From: Novosphingobium sp. EMRT-2
Lineage (GTDB): Bacteria > Pseudomonadota > Alphaproteobacteria > Sphingomonadales > Sphingomonadaceae
NCBI RefSeq assembly: GCF_005145025.1
Contig: NZ_CP039695.1
Location: forward strand, 1,235,501 to 1,299,500
Direction: 5' to 3'
Length of the DNA stretch: 64,000 nucleotides
Shown here: piece after piece, positions 27,861 to 35,593 of the stretch
Position numbering within the stretch: position 1 is the first letter of the stretch
Layout of the letters: every line of letters starts with the position of its first letter
Translations under genes and position numbers: made by a program
Notes under the pieces: generated by a model
Seen by the model: only the letters and a program-made list of their open reading frames with translations
The model's database searches: none
What the model was told of the DNA's origin: nothing

Positions 27861-29974
27861 GCAGCAAGGCCCTCGGGGTGCAGCACTGACGGTTGGGGAA
27901 GCGCGGGAACGGGCCTGTGCGCCTCGTTTCCGATGACGGAAATGACCTCGATCGGCTGCGTCGGCGGCAGTTCCGAGATCGAAATGACAAGACAGGTCGG
28001 CGCACGCATCCGCAGCAGCGCCGAAAGCGCACGGCGCGCGCGGGGCTGGACCACCAGCGCCACCGGCGACGCGGTCGGCCCGCGATCGCTGATGATCTGC
28101 GCCACCCGTTCGCCGATCCCGCGCGCGAGATCGGGCTCGATCACCGGCTGGCCGGTTACCGGGTCCTGCAATCCCTGCACGATCATCTGTTCCAGCGAGC
28201 CGTCGAGCGTCAGCACCGGCAGGCGATCGTTCGGCCCGCACACCCGCGCGACGATCATCGCACCAAGGCGGGCGCGCAGGATGTCCACCAGGCGATCGTG
28301 CTCGGTCGTCTGCAACACCGCTTCGCTCAAGGCCGAGAGGATCGGCAGCGGATGGGCGATGCTGACGCCGTCTTCCAGCAGCGCATGGAACAGGCGCGTG
28401 ACGGCGCCCAGCGACAGCGGCTGCGGGTAGATCGTTTCGACCAGGCCGGCCGCGCGGACCTTGACCGCGTCGAAGATGGCACGAACTTCGTCTGGTCCCA
28501 GAAGCACTTGCGGCCGTTCGCCGAGAAGCTGGTTGAGGTGCGTGGCGATAACCGTGCTGGCATCGACCGTCAGGAATCCTTCGGCGATGGCATGGTCGCG
28601 CTGGGCGGCATCGATCCACAGCGCCGGGCAGCCGAAGCTGGGATCGCGCGTGGCATCGCCCTGCAGCCCGTGGTTCTCGCGCGCCTCGCCCACGTCGATG
28701 GCCAGGATCTTCTCGCCCTTGATGCTCGCCCCGCCCAGTGTGACGCCGCCCAGCACGATGCGATAATCGTTCGGCGGCAGATCGAGCGCATCGCGGACGC
28801 GGAATTGCGGCACGATGAAGCCGAAGGTCTGGCTGAGCTGCTTGCGCACGCCGGTAATCCGGGCGACCAGCGGCGAACCGCGCCGGTCGTCGACCAGATG
28901 GACAAGGCCATAGCCCAGCTCGATGGTAACGAGCGTCTGGTCGCTGACCTCTTCCAGCGTGATGCGCGAGGGATCGACCGGGATTTCCTCTTCGACCACT
29001 TCGGGCGCGGGGCGTTCGGAGCGCTTCTTCAGCGCCCACCACAGCCAGCCCGCAAGCGCGGCCGCCGGCAGGAAGATCGACTGCGGCATCGCCGGTATCA
29101 TGCCGATCGCACCCAGGATCACCGCAACCGGCAGCCAGGTGCGCGGATCGGCGAGCTGGCCGCCGATCTGCCCGGCAAGGTCGCGGGTATCCGACACGCG
29201 GGTCACGATCACGGCGGCGGCAATGGAGAGCAGCAGCGAGGGGACTTGCGCCACCAGCGCGTCGCCAACCGCCAGCGTCACGTATTTCTGCGCGGCATCG
29301 CCGGCGGTCAGCCCGTGGCTGATCATGCCCAGGCAGAAGCCCGCGATGATGTTGACCGCAAGGATCAGCAGGGCGGCGATGGCGTCGCCCTTCACGAACT
29401 TGCTGGCACCGTCCATCGAACCGTAGAAGTCCGCCTCGGTCGCCACTTCGCGGCGACGGGCCTTGGCTTCGTCGGCGGTGAGCAGGCCGGCGGCAAGGTC
29501 GGCGTCGATCGCCATCTGCTTGCCCGGCAAGGCATCCAGGGTGAAACGCGCGGACACTTCCGACACGCGGCCCGCACCCTTGGTCACCACCATCAGGTTG
29601 ATGATCATCAGGATCATGAACACGAACAGGCCGACGGCGAAGTTGCCGCCGATCAGGAACGCGCCGAACGCCTCGATCACATGGCCGGCCGCCGCGCCGC
29701 CCTGGTGCCCGTTGACCAGCACGATGCGCGTGGAGGCGACGTTGAGCGCCAGGCGCAACAGGGTGCCGAACAAGAGGACGGATGGGAAGGACGAGAAATC
29801 CAGCGGCTTCTCGGCGTTCATCGACGCCATCAGGATCGCCACCGAAAGGGCGATGTTGAGGACGAAGAACACGTCGAGCATGAACGACGGGATCGGCACG
29901 ATCATCAGGACGATGAGCGTGAGAATCCCCGCCGGCAACGCGAGAGCACTGGGTGAGCCTAGGCGTTTGAGCAT
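27857..29974 (-). CDS. flhA: Flagellar type III export gate protein FlhA
   Basis: 705 residues, normal length. About eight N-terminal membrane segments up to residue 320, including PSFMLDVFFVLNIALS and FPSVLLFGTLLRLALNVASTRIVL; the conserved FHIPEP-type cytoplasmic loop appears as RVSEVSARFTLDALPGKQMAIDADL. The soluble C-terminal domain (about 345-690) docks chaperones and substrates. Second gene in the transglycosylase-flhA-fliA unit; six bases separate it from the transglycosylase stop. Confidence 0.97.
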   Translation of the reverse strand: MLKRLGSPSALALPAGILTLIVLMIVPIPSFMLDVFFVLNIALSVAILMASMNAEKPLDFSSFPSVLLFGTLLRLALNVASTRIVLVNGHQGGAAAGHVIEAFGAFLIGGNFAVGLFVFMILMIINLMVVTKGAGRVSEVSARFTLDALPGKQMAIDADLAAGLLTADEAKARRREVATEADFYGSMDGASKFVKGDAIAALLILAVNIIAGFCLGMISHGLTAGDAAQKYVTLAVGDALVAQVPSLLLSIAAAVIVTRVSDTRDLAGQIGGQLADPRTWLPVAVILGAIGMIPAMPQSIFLPAAALAGWLWWALKKRSERPAPEVVEEEIPVDPSRITLEEVSDQTLVTIELGYGLVHLVDDRRGSPLVARITGVRKQLSQTFGFIVPQFRVRDALDLPPNDYRIVLGGVTLGGASIKGEKILAIDVGEARENHGLQGDATRDPSFGCPALWIDAAQRDHAIAEGFLTVDASTVIATHLNQLLGERPQVLLGPDEVRAIFDAVKVRAAGLVETIYPQPLSLGAVTRLFHALLEDGVSIAHPLPILSALSEAVLQTTEHDRLVDILRARLGAMIVARVCGPNDRLPVLTLDGSLEQMIVQGLQDPVTGQPVIEPDLARGIGERVAQIISDRGPTASPVALVVQPRARRALSALLRMRAPTCLVISISELPPTQPIEVISVIGNEAHRPVPALPQPSVLHPEGLAA

Positions 29975-29980
29975 CGTGGC

Positions 29981-30892
29981 TTAGAGTCCGAAAGAGCGGA
30001 GCCGGTCGTAGGCGGCGCGGACATGGCTGGGGGTGGCGGAAGCGTCGTTCAGCGCGAAGGCATCGCGCAGCGTGTCCGCCATAGAGGAAGCCGGCCGGGC
30101 CGGTTGCTGGCCGGCGGCATAGGCCGTCGCCTGAAACTCCTGCGCGATCGGACCACCGGTGAAGGTGGGTGTATTGTCAACCGGCATGACATTGCCGGAC
30201 GCTGCCGGCAAATAGCCGCCGGCCCAGGCCATGTCGCTGTTGGCCGCGCCACCGGCGGCGGCAAGGCGGCCGCTGAGCAAGCTCATCACGCCCTGCAGCG
30301 AACGCGGCGCGCCGCTATCGTCATAGAAGATCGACCGGTTCGAAGCCGCAGCCTGCGGCAGCAGTGCCGCCGCCGATTGCGAGGGATCGGTCGCCATGGC
30401 GGTCAGGAAGCGTCCCGCTCCTTCCGCGCCGAGAAAGTGCGCGAGATAGAGTTCGGAATTCCCCGGCTGCCGCCCCAGCACGCCGAATAGATAGTTGCGG
30501 TTGTCGTTGGCCAGTTCGCCCGCCATCAGCGCCGAAAGCTGCGGATCCGAGCGCATCGACATGATCTGCTGGCGCAGCGCCGGATCGCGGACGCTGCCGT
30601 TCTCGATGACGCTGCCGGCCCAGTCATAGCCATGATCCGCGCCATGCTTGTCCAGCGTGCGAAGCCAGGTGGAATTGGTGAACTGGTAAAGCCCGGTGGC
30701 GCTGGACGTGCGCGCGCGCGCATTGGGATTGAGGCCGGATTCAAGCCGTGCCTGCGCCAGCAGGTAGCCGAAGTCGACTCCCGTCGCCTGTGCGGCCCGC
30801 GAGATGGCGGCGCGCACATCGCCCGGCCCGGTTGTTCCGTCCATGGCAGCGGCCCATGCGGCCGGCCCGGCGGGAGACTGGACTGAACTCAC
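29981..30892 (-). CDS. Flagellar-associated soluble lytic transglycosylase (SltF-type)
   Basis: 303 residues from a GTG at 30890-30892 with AAGGGA upstream. SLT motifs: catalytic Glu in LAQARLESGLNPNARA, SATGLYQFTNSTWL, and SELYLAHFLGAEGAGRF. The last about 120 residues are linker-like with a short conserved end (ASATPSHVRAAYDRLRSFGL), possibly an FlgJ-contact tail as in Rhodobacter SltF. It opens peptidoglycan for rod growth; FlgJ in this window has no muramidase domain, so this gene supplies it. First gene after a sigma-54 promoter and upstream of flhA. Confidence 0.85.
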   Translation of the reverse strand: MSSVQSPAGPAAWAAAMDGTTGPGDVRAAISRAAQATGVDFGYLLAQARLESGLNPNARARTSSATGLYQFTNSTWLRTLDKHGADHGYDWAGSVIENGSVRDPALRQQIMSMRSDPQLSALMAGELANDNRNYLFGVLGRQPGNSELYLAHFLGAEGAGRFLTAMATDPSQSAAALLPQAAASNRSIFYDDSGAPRSLQGVMSLLSGRLAAAGGAANSDMAWAGGYLPAASGNVMPVDNTPTFTGGPIAQEFQATAYAAGQQPARPASSMADTLRDAFALNDASATPSHVRAAYDRLRSFGL

Positions 30893-30951
30893 AAAAATCC
30901 CTTTCCGTCACGCTGCTTCCGAATTTCGAAAGCGGCTTCAGGAAAGGGATA

Positions 30952-30967
30952 AGCAAAGATCGTGCCA
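30952..30967 (-). promoter_or_regulatory. Sigma-54 promoter for transglycosylase-flhA-fliA
   Basis: Minus strand TGGCACG-ATCT-TTGCT, an exact match to the sigma-54 -24/-12 consensus with correct GG-GC spacing. It lies about 60 bases before the GTG start. The leader can form a hairpin around GCTTTCGA...TTCGGAAGC. Confidence 0.88.
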
Positions 30968-31001
30968 AACACCCCGATTAAGGGGCGCAAGGAAATAAAT
31001 A

Positions 31002-31352
31002 TCAGGCCCGGTAGTTCAGCCGGCGGGTAGAGCGATGCGCATTGTAAAGCGTCGGCGCACCGACCATCGCGTCCAGCCGCGCCGAGACGTTCGAGGCGAT
31101 CAGGTTGCGCACACGGCGGTTGGCTTCGTTGAGGCGCCGCGCTGCATCCAGCAGGCCGCGGCATTCCTCATCGACCAGATCCGGCGAGGCTTCACCCAGG
31201 CGCCCGCACAGGTTGCTCTTGTCCACCGCGCATCCCATGATCGCATCCACGTCAAGTCCGGCAAGCGCGTGCCGTTCCTTTTGCAGGACGGCAACCATCT
31301 GCCGCAGCGTGTCGCGCATTTCGATGGGACGGACGGCGGCTTCATGGCTCAT
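31002..31352 (-). CDS. flgN: FlgN-like flagellar chaperone
   Basis: 116 residues, all-helical: MRDTLRQMVAVLQKERHALAGLDVDAIMGCAVDKSNLCGRL matches the FlgN start pattern (helix with ALxxxDxxAL...K). The C-terminal part is NEANRRVRNLIASNVSARLDAM. FlgN keeps FlgK and FlgL export-ready. Start overlaps the flgM stop by 4 bases, the classical flgM-flgN pair. Assignment rests on context and pattern because FlgN proteins diverge strongly. Confidence 0.75.
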   Translation of the reverse strand: MSHEAAVRPIEMRDTLRQMVAVLQKERHALAGLDVDAIMGCAVDKSNLCGRLGEASPDLVDEECRGLLDAARRLNEANRRVRNLIASNVSARLDAMVGAPTLYNAHRSTRRLNYRA

Positions 31353-31651
31353 TGCGGGCTCCTCCAGAGCATACCGGCAGCAATCATCGCGTCAGCGATC
31401 TTGGCGGGGATCAGGGGATAGCGGCCGCTCTCGATCGCCTTGCGGATTTCCGCAACCCGTTCGGAGTTGACCGGCGCAGTGCCGGCTTTGACCGCTTCGC
31501 TGGTTTCCACCTGCGGTGTGGACGAAGCCACACTGCCGGAGGTTGCCGGCTGATCGTCCGCTTTGACCGATTGCAGGCCAGTCTCGGTGTTCACAGTCTT
31601 GACCTGAACCGCGCCAACCGGGCGCGTCGGTCCGATTTCAAATGATGGCAT
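31349..31651 (-). CDS. flgM: Anti-sigma-28 factor FlgM
   Basis: 100 residues. The N-terminal half is disordered-type and polar; the C-terminal helix region SERVAEIRKAIESGRYPLIPAKIADAMI is the FlgM sigma-binding motif (VaeIkaAIasGxYxvdaxkIAdaml). It blocks FliA until the hook is finished and FlgM is exported. A FliA-type promoter lies 32 bases upstream, giving the usual feedback loop. Confidence 0.9.
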   Translation of the reverse strand: MPSFEIGPTRPVGAVQVKTVNTETGLQSVKADDQPATSGSVASSTPQVETSEAVKAGTAPVNSERVAEIRKAIESGRYPLIPAKIADAMIAAGMLWRSPQ

Positions 31652-31682
31652 GGTCCCGCTCCTATAGCGTTTCTCATGCCCA

Positions 31683-31709
31683 AGAACGGCGTTGAAGCCG
31701 GTGCGTTAA
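31683..31709 (-). promoter_or_regulatory. FliA-type promoter of flgM
   Basis: Minus strand TTAA-N15-GCCGTTCT, with a predicted leader of about 25 nt to the flgM ATG. It shares spacing and core with the flagellin and fliD candidates. Confidence 0.65.
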
Positions 31710-31740
31710 GGCCACCCGGAAAAAAATTGCCGAATGGCGG

Positions 31741-32268
31741 TCATTCGATCGGTAGTTCCACCAGTCCCGGACGCACGATCTGCGCACGCACAGGGTCGGA
31801 TTTGGCCGAGGTCTTGACCCGTATCCACGCGCCAACAGCCCCGGAATCCATGGCTTCTCCGGGTTGGGAGACGGCAAAGCCCTCGCCCGTCACGGAAACG
31901 GTCACGGCTTCGCCGCGCAGAACCGCCGGGGCGGCAGCTTCTTGCCGGGTTGCCGGCGCAAGGCCGACCACCGGCACGAAAATGCGCCAGCTGCCGGCGT
32001 CGGGACACTGGACGATCACGCTGTCGCGCGTGCCGCCCCGCCAGGACAGCGCCAGCGGCGCGCGGCAGGCGGCAAGGCGCATCCGGCGATCCACCGGCAA
32101 GGCCGCGCCGCCCGGCACGCCGATCGGCGCACCAGTGAAGCGCGCCACGGCGATGTCGATATCGGTCAGATCGGCCAGCCCGGCCCGCTGGGCCTGTGCA
32201 GGCGTGCCGATCGCAACGCCAGCCAGCGCCATGGCCAGTAGGGTAAAGGCAGGAATCTTGCGCTTCAT
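31741..32268 (-). CDS. flgA: Flagellar P-ring assembly chaperone FlgA
   Basis: 175 residues; an N-terminal signal peptide (IPAFTLLAMALAGVAIGTPAQA) and the SAF-type C-terminal domain: VLRGEAVTVSVTGEGFAVSQPGEAMDSGAVGAWIRVKT...VRAQIVRPGLVEL, as in FlgA proteins. Shorter than E. coli FlgA (219), as is common in alphaproteobacteria. It helps FlgI polymerise in the periplasm. Its own sigma-54 promoter lies 40 bases upstream, overlapping the end of the MotB-like gene. Confidence 0.88.
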   Translation of the reverse strand: MKRKIPAFTLLAMALAGVAIGTPAQAQRAGLADLTDIDIAVARFTGAPIGVPGGAALPVDRRMRLAACRAPLALSWRGGTRDSVIVQCPDAGSWRIFVPVVGLAPATRQEAAAPAVLRGEAVTVSVTGEGFAVSQPGEAMDSGAVGAWIRVKTSAKSDPVRAQIVRPGLVELPIE

Positions 32269-32307
32269 GGGTTAGGACCCCGGATAAGTAAGTGTCTCAC
32301 GCAAATA

Positions 32308-32323
32308 AGCAAACATCGTGCCA
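32308..32323 (-). promoter_or_regulatory. Sigma-54 promoter of flgA
   Basis: Minus strand TGGCACG-ATGT-TTGCT, exact -24/-12 consensus, 40 bases before the flgA ATG. TTGCCGG-type repeats inside flgA (about 31943-31963) could be activator sites. Confidence 0.87.
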
Positions 32324-32327
32324 TCCA

Positions 32328-32777
32328 TCAGCTGGCCGATGCGCTTTCTTCGGTATCGAAGCCAAGCGTAACCGTGGCGCCGCGCGAGGTGCCCGGCTCC
32401 ACGACAACGCGGGCGTTTTTGCCGCGTTCGCCCGCGCTCTGCGCCAGCGCCGCGGCGCGCGCGAACGCGGCCGCCTGATCGCCGGGGCCATGACGCACCA
32501 CGATCGTCACGCGCAAACGCGGATCGCTGCCCTGATCGGCCAGCCATTGCGCCAAAGGCGGAGCGCCGGCACCGTCGGACCACACGCCCACAGGCTCGGC
32601 GCGAACGGAGGCCTGGACGGGCGCGGGCGGTGGCGTGTGCGCGGCGGCGGCATGAGCCTTCGCAACAGGCTGCGCCTTCTCCGGCGTGTTGGCCAGCGCG
32701 GAAGCCGCGATCATGAACAGGATCATCGACAGGTCGGCCAGAATGGTCTGCCAGCCGGTCGACGGGCGGACGATCAT
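32328..32777 (-). CDS. MotB-like small membrane protein with reduced periplasmic domain
   Basis: 149 residues. One N-terminal membrane helix, GWQTILADLSMILFMIAASALA (residues 8-29), places an Asp (ADLSM) exactly where MotB has its proton-carrying Asp (YADFMTAMMAFFLLMW-type). After an Ala/Pro/His linker a short beta-helix-beta segment follows (LRVTIVVRHGPG...AFARAAALAQ...ARVVVEPG). It is too short for a normal OmpA-like peptidoglycan-binding domain and may be a reduced form. Its start overlaps the MotA-like stop by 4 bases. A second stator or an ExbD-like partner are both possible. Confidence 0.7.
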   Translation of the reverse strand: MIVRPSTGWQTILADLSMILFMIAASALANTPEKAQPVAKAHAAAAHTPPPAPVQASVRAEPVGVWSDGAGAPPLAQWLADQGSDPRLRVTIVVRHGPGDQAAAFARAAALAQSAGERGKNARVVVEPGTSRGATVTLGFDTEESASAS

Positions 32778-33499
32778 GCCGCTTCCCCCGCACGCGTCGC
32801 CGCAGCGGCGTGATCGTCCGCGCCGTGGCGTGCAGCGGTATGGCCGCCATGGTGATCGCCCTCCAGGCGCGCGTGGCGCGGCGTGGCGAGCGCGACCTGC
32901 TGAACCAGCCAGTCGATCACCGACTGACGCGCGGCCTCTTCGTCGCGGGCGCGCCGCTCGACCATCTTGGCCAGCGGTCCCAGCACGAGATTGGCGAAGA
33001 TCAGCCCGTAAAGCGTGGTCAGCACCGCCATGCCGATGGCGCTGGAAAAGGCGCCGCGTGCCACGCCGTCAGCCGGCAGTTGCGTCAGCGACACCAGCGT
33101 TCCGGCAAGACCGAACACCGGCGCCAGATCGGCCGCCTGCGCCAGCATCCCGGCCGCCTCGCCCGCTTTCGTCCGGCGCGTGGCGCGAAAGGCCTCGTGC
33201 TTTTCGAGCAGGCCGGAGACCGACCGGGTCGACAGCATGGCGTTGGTGGCTTCATCAAACTCGCGATCGCCGCTGCGGCACGGCTGGGCGCGCAGCAGGC
33301 CGTTCGCGCGAATGTCGGCGGCCTGCCCGGCCAGGACGGCGCGGACGGTATCGGCACGGAAGCGCGGCCGGAACAGGTCCGTCAGCGCCTTCCCCGTCGT
33401 GGCGGTCGCGGACAGGCCACAGCGCAGCACCGCGGCCAGCGCGGTGCCGCCAAAGACGATGACGGCGGCGGCGGGATTGTAGAAATGCGTGAAATCCAT
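32774..33499 (-). CDS. MotA/TolQ/ExbB-family proton-channel protein, three-helix form
   Basis: 241 residues. The MotA-type ending is clear: LAPVFGLAGTLVSLTQL (TM3) and SAIGMAVLTTLYGLIFANLVLGPLAKMVERRARDEE (TM4). The N-terminus begins at what is TM2 in MotA (AAAVIVFGGTALAAVL), so TM1 is missing and the topology becomes three helices as in ExbB/TolQ. The C-terminus is His-rich (HARLEGDHHGGHTAARHGADDH). Forms a unit with the MotB-like gene and is divergent from flgB. A complete motA-motB pair is also in the window, so this is an extra, atypical energising complex. Confidence 0.75.
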   Translation of the reverse strand: MDFTHFYNPAAAVIVFGGTALAAVLRCGLSATATTGKALTDLFRPRFRADTVRAVLAGQAADIRANGLLRAQPCRSGDREFDEATNAMLSTRSVSGLLEKHEAFRATRRTKAGEAAGMLAQAADLAPVFGLAGTLVSLTQLPADGVARGAFSSAIGMAVLTTLYGLIFANLVLGPLAKMVERRARDEEAARQSVIDWLVQQVALATPRHARLEGDHHGGHTAARHGADDHAAAATRAGEAA

Positions 33500-33567
33500 G
33501 GATCAGGAACTCCTGCTCGGGGCGAAGAACGGCTTTGTTTTCCGAGGTTTCAGGGAGTGGCCGAACT

Positions 33568-33653
33568 TTGCCGGTCCCTGCCGCGAAACGGCAAACCCTT
33601 GCCGGAAACGCGCCGCGATTTTGCCGGTTGGACGATGTTCGGGAGCGGCAAAA
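33568..33653. promoter_or_regulatory. Cluster of TTGCCGG/CGGCAA elements (probable FlbD sites)
   Basis: Copies at 33568-33574 (TTGCCGG), 33589-33595 (CGGCAAA), 33599-33605 (TTGCCGG), 33621-33627 (TTGCCGG) and 33646-33653 (CGGCAAAA), ending 5 bases before the flgB sigma-54 promoter. Five copies in 86 bp fit an enhancer for an NtrC-type activator; FlbD, encoded at 46265, is the natural candidate. Confidence 0.6.
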
Positions 33654-33658
33654 CGATT

Positions 33659-33674
33659 TGGCACGATGCTTGCA
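33659..33674 (+). promoter_or_regulatory. Sigma-54 promoter of the flgB operon
   Basis: TGGCACG-ATGC-TTGCA, exact -24/-12 consensus, 39 bases before the flgB ATG, with a block of TTGCCGG repeats directly upstream. Confidence 0.9.
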
Positions 33675-33713
33675 AAATCGATGTCGGCAACACCTATGCG
33701 GAGCTGACCGACG

Positions 33714-34061
33714 ATGAGCGACAGTCTTTTCGGGATACATGGCAAGGCGCTTGAACTGCGTTCGCAGCGCATGGGCCTGCTGACGTCCAACATCGCGAAC
33801 GCCGGAACACCGGGCTACAAGGCCAAGGACATCGATTTCCAGGCCGCGCTGAAGGCGCGCGCCACGGGCGCGAGCGAAGACCAGGCGATGGCATCGGCCA
33901 CGCGCTATCGCGTGCCGGTCATGCCCAGCCTTGACGGCAACACCGTCGAGATGGCGACCGAGCAGACCGCCTTCGCCGAAAACGCGGTGGGCTACACCGC
34001 CACCCTCTCCTTCATCCGCGGACGCATCGACAACGTCACGCGCGCGCTCAAGGGCGAATAA
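33714..34061 (+). CDS. flgB: Flagellar proximal rod protein FlgB
   Basis: 115 residues. The rod-family N-terminal helix SQRMGLLTSNIANAGTPGYKAKDIDF and the C-terminal FIRGRIDNVTRALKGE-type helix are present. Part of the rod between MS ring and hook; like other early rod proteins it has no large middle domain. First gene of the plus-strand rod/hook operon, behind the sigma-54 promoter. Confidence 0.95.
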   Translation: MSDSLFGIHGKALELRSQRMGLLTSNIANAGTPGYKAKDIDFQAALKARATGASEDQAMASATRYRVPVMPSLDGNTVEMATEQTAFAENAVGYTATLSFIRGRIDNVTRALKGE

Positions 34062-34064
34062 ACC

Positions 34065-34481
34065 ATGGCAGGCCCAAACACCTCCCCCATGACGCTGTTC
34101 AACGTGGCCGGCCGCGCGATGTCCGCGCAGCTCGTGCGCATGAACGCGGCGGCATCGAACCTCGCCAACGCGGGTACGGTCTCATCCAGCGAAAGCACGG
34201 CCTACCGCCCGCTGCGTCCCGTCTTCTCCGAAGAACTGGACCGGTCGACGGGCCTTGCCACCGTCAAGGTCAACGGCGTGTACCGTTCGTCGGCGACGCC
34301 GATCAAGGATCACCAGCCGGACAACCCGCTCGCCGACCAGAACGGCGATGTCTGGTCCGCTCCGGTCGATGAAAGTGCGGAAATGGTCGAGATGCTCGAA
34401 AGCTCTCGCCAGTACCAGAATGTTGTCGAAGCGATGCAGACCGCCAAGCAACTGATGCTCGATACGATGAGGATGAAATAA
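34065..34481 (+). CDS. flgC: Flagellar proximal rod protein FlgC
   Basis: 138 residues; N-terminal [22 protein letters not shown] and C-terminal [32 protein letters not shown], the FlgC signature. Builds the proximal rod with FlgB and FlgF. Its TAA stop shares one base with the flgD ATG (TAATG at 34479-34483). Confidence 0.95.
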   Translation: MAGPNTSPMTLFNVAGRAMSAQLVRMNAAASNLANAGTVSSSESTAYRPLRPVFSEELDRSTGLATVKVNGVYRSSATPIKDHQPDNPLADQNGDVWSAPVDESAEMVEMLESSRQYQNVVEAMQTAKQLMLDTMRMK

Positions 34482-34762
34482 TGACCAGCAGCGTTTCCAA
34501 TACGTCGGGCACCGGTTCGACGACCAACACGTCCACCGCCAAGAACTCGTGGGGTTCGCTCGGCGCGGGTGACTTCCTGAAACTGCTGACCACGCAGCTT
34601 CAGAACCAGGACCCGACCGCCCCGGTGGACAACACCCAGATGGTCGCGCAGCTCGCGCAGTTCTCGAGCCTTTCGACCTCGAACGACATGAGCAGCACGC
34701 TCAAGACCATTTCCAGCCAGATCGCCACCCTGAACACCAAGCTCACGGGCACGGCGAGCTAA
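34481..34762 (+). CDS. flgD: Hook-capping protein FlgD, short form
   Basis: 93 residues, versus about 220-230 in enteric bacteria. Only the N-terminal hook-cap segment is present: [38 protein letters not shown]. The C-terminal tandem beta domains are absent, and the reading frame ends cleanly with a new operon gene 27 bases later, so it looks like a natural short version rather than a frameshift. Assembles FlgE into the hook. Confidence 0.9.
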   Translation: MTSSVSNTSGTGSTTNTSTAKNSWGSLGAGDFLKLLTTQLQNQDPTAPVDNTQMVAQLAQFSSLSTSNDMSSTLKTISSQIATLNTKLTGTAS

Positions 34763-34789
34763 GACCTTCAACCGGAAAGGACCTCCACC

Positions 34790-35584
34790 ATGTCTTTCTA
34801 CACTTCACTCACCGGCCTGAAGAACGCCCAGACCGATCTGGGCGTCATCAGCAACAACATCGCCAACGCGGAAACCAACGGCTTCAAGTCGAGCCGTACC
34901 GATTTCGCGGATATCGTGGCCACCACCGCGCAGACCTCGCCGACCATGACCATCGGCATCGGCGCGCAGGTTTCCGCGATCAAGCAGAACTTCAAGGCCG
35001 GCGCCACCGACCTGACAGGCAACGCGCTCGACGTCGCCATCACCGGTGAAGGCTTCTTCACCACGCGCGATGCGGTGACGGGCAACACCTATTATACCCG
35101 CAACGGTTCGTTCGACATGGACAGCAGCGGCTACATCCATGACGACACGAACAACCGTCTGCAGATCTACGCTCCGGGCGGCAGCACGCTGACCGACGCG
35201 CAGATCCCGCTGACCAACGGCGCCGGTTCGGAATACGCTGGCATCACCATTGCCGAGAACGGCGATGTCACGGCGTCCTATGCCGATGGTTCGAACACCG
35301 TGATCGGTAAGGTCGCGCTGGCCTCGTTTACCACGCCCACCGGCCTGCGCCAGGAAGGCTCCTCTAACTGGAGCGCGACCGGCATTTCCGGCGCAGCCAC
35401 TTATGGCACGCCTTCGACCGGCAGGTACGGCGGGCTTCTCGCCGGCGCGGTCGAGCGTTCGAACGTCGACATCGCCGAGGAACTGGTCGGGCTGATCACC
35501 GCGCAGCGCAATTTCCAGGCGAACGCGAAGGCGATCGATACGGCGACGCAAATCTCGCAGACCGTGATCAACCTGCGGACCTGA
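34790..35584 (+). CDS. flgE: Flagellar hook protein FlgE, short form
   Basis: 264 residues, versus about 400 in E. coli. N-terminal LTGLKNAQTDLGVISNNIANAETNGFKSSRTDFADIV, middle LDVAITGEGFFTTRDAVTGNTYYTRNGSFDMDSSGY and C-terminal SNVDIAEELVGLITAQRNFQANAKAIDTATQISQTVINL are conserved; the outer D2-type insertion is largely missing, so it is nearly FlgG-sized. FlgE assignment rests on its position after flgD and on the separate flgF and flgG that follow. AAAGGA precedes the ATG. Confidence 0.88.
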   Translation: MSFYTSLTGLKNAQTDLGVISNNIANAETNGFKSSRTDFADIVATTAQTSPTMTIGIGAQVSAIKQNFKAGATDLTGNALDVAITGEGFFTTRDAVTGNTYYTRNGSFDMDSSGYIHDDTNNRLQIYAPGGSTLTDAQIPLTNGAGSEYAGITIAENGDVTASYADGSNTVIGKVALASFTTPTGLRQEGSSNWSATGISGAATYGTPSTGRYGGLLAGAVERSNVDIAEELVGLITAQRNFQANAKAIDTATQISQTVINLRT

Positions 35585-35593
35585 GGCTAAACC

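Noticed and set aside
27893..29956. 687-codon plus-strand open frame opposite flhA
   Set aside because: Composition is His/Arg/Gln-rich with no family motif; it is the complement of conserved flhA codons.
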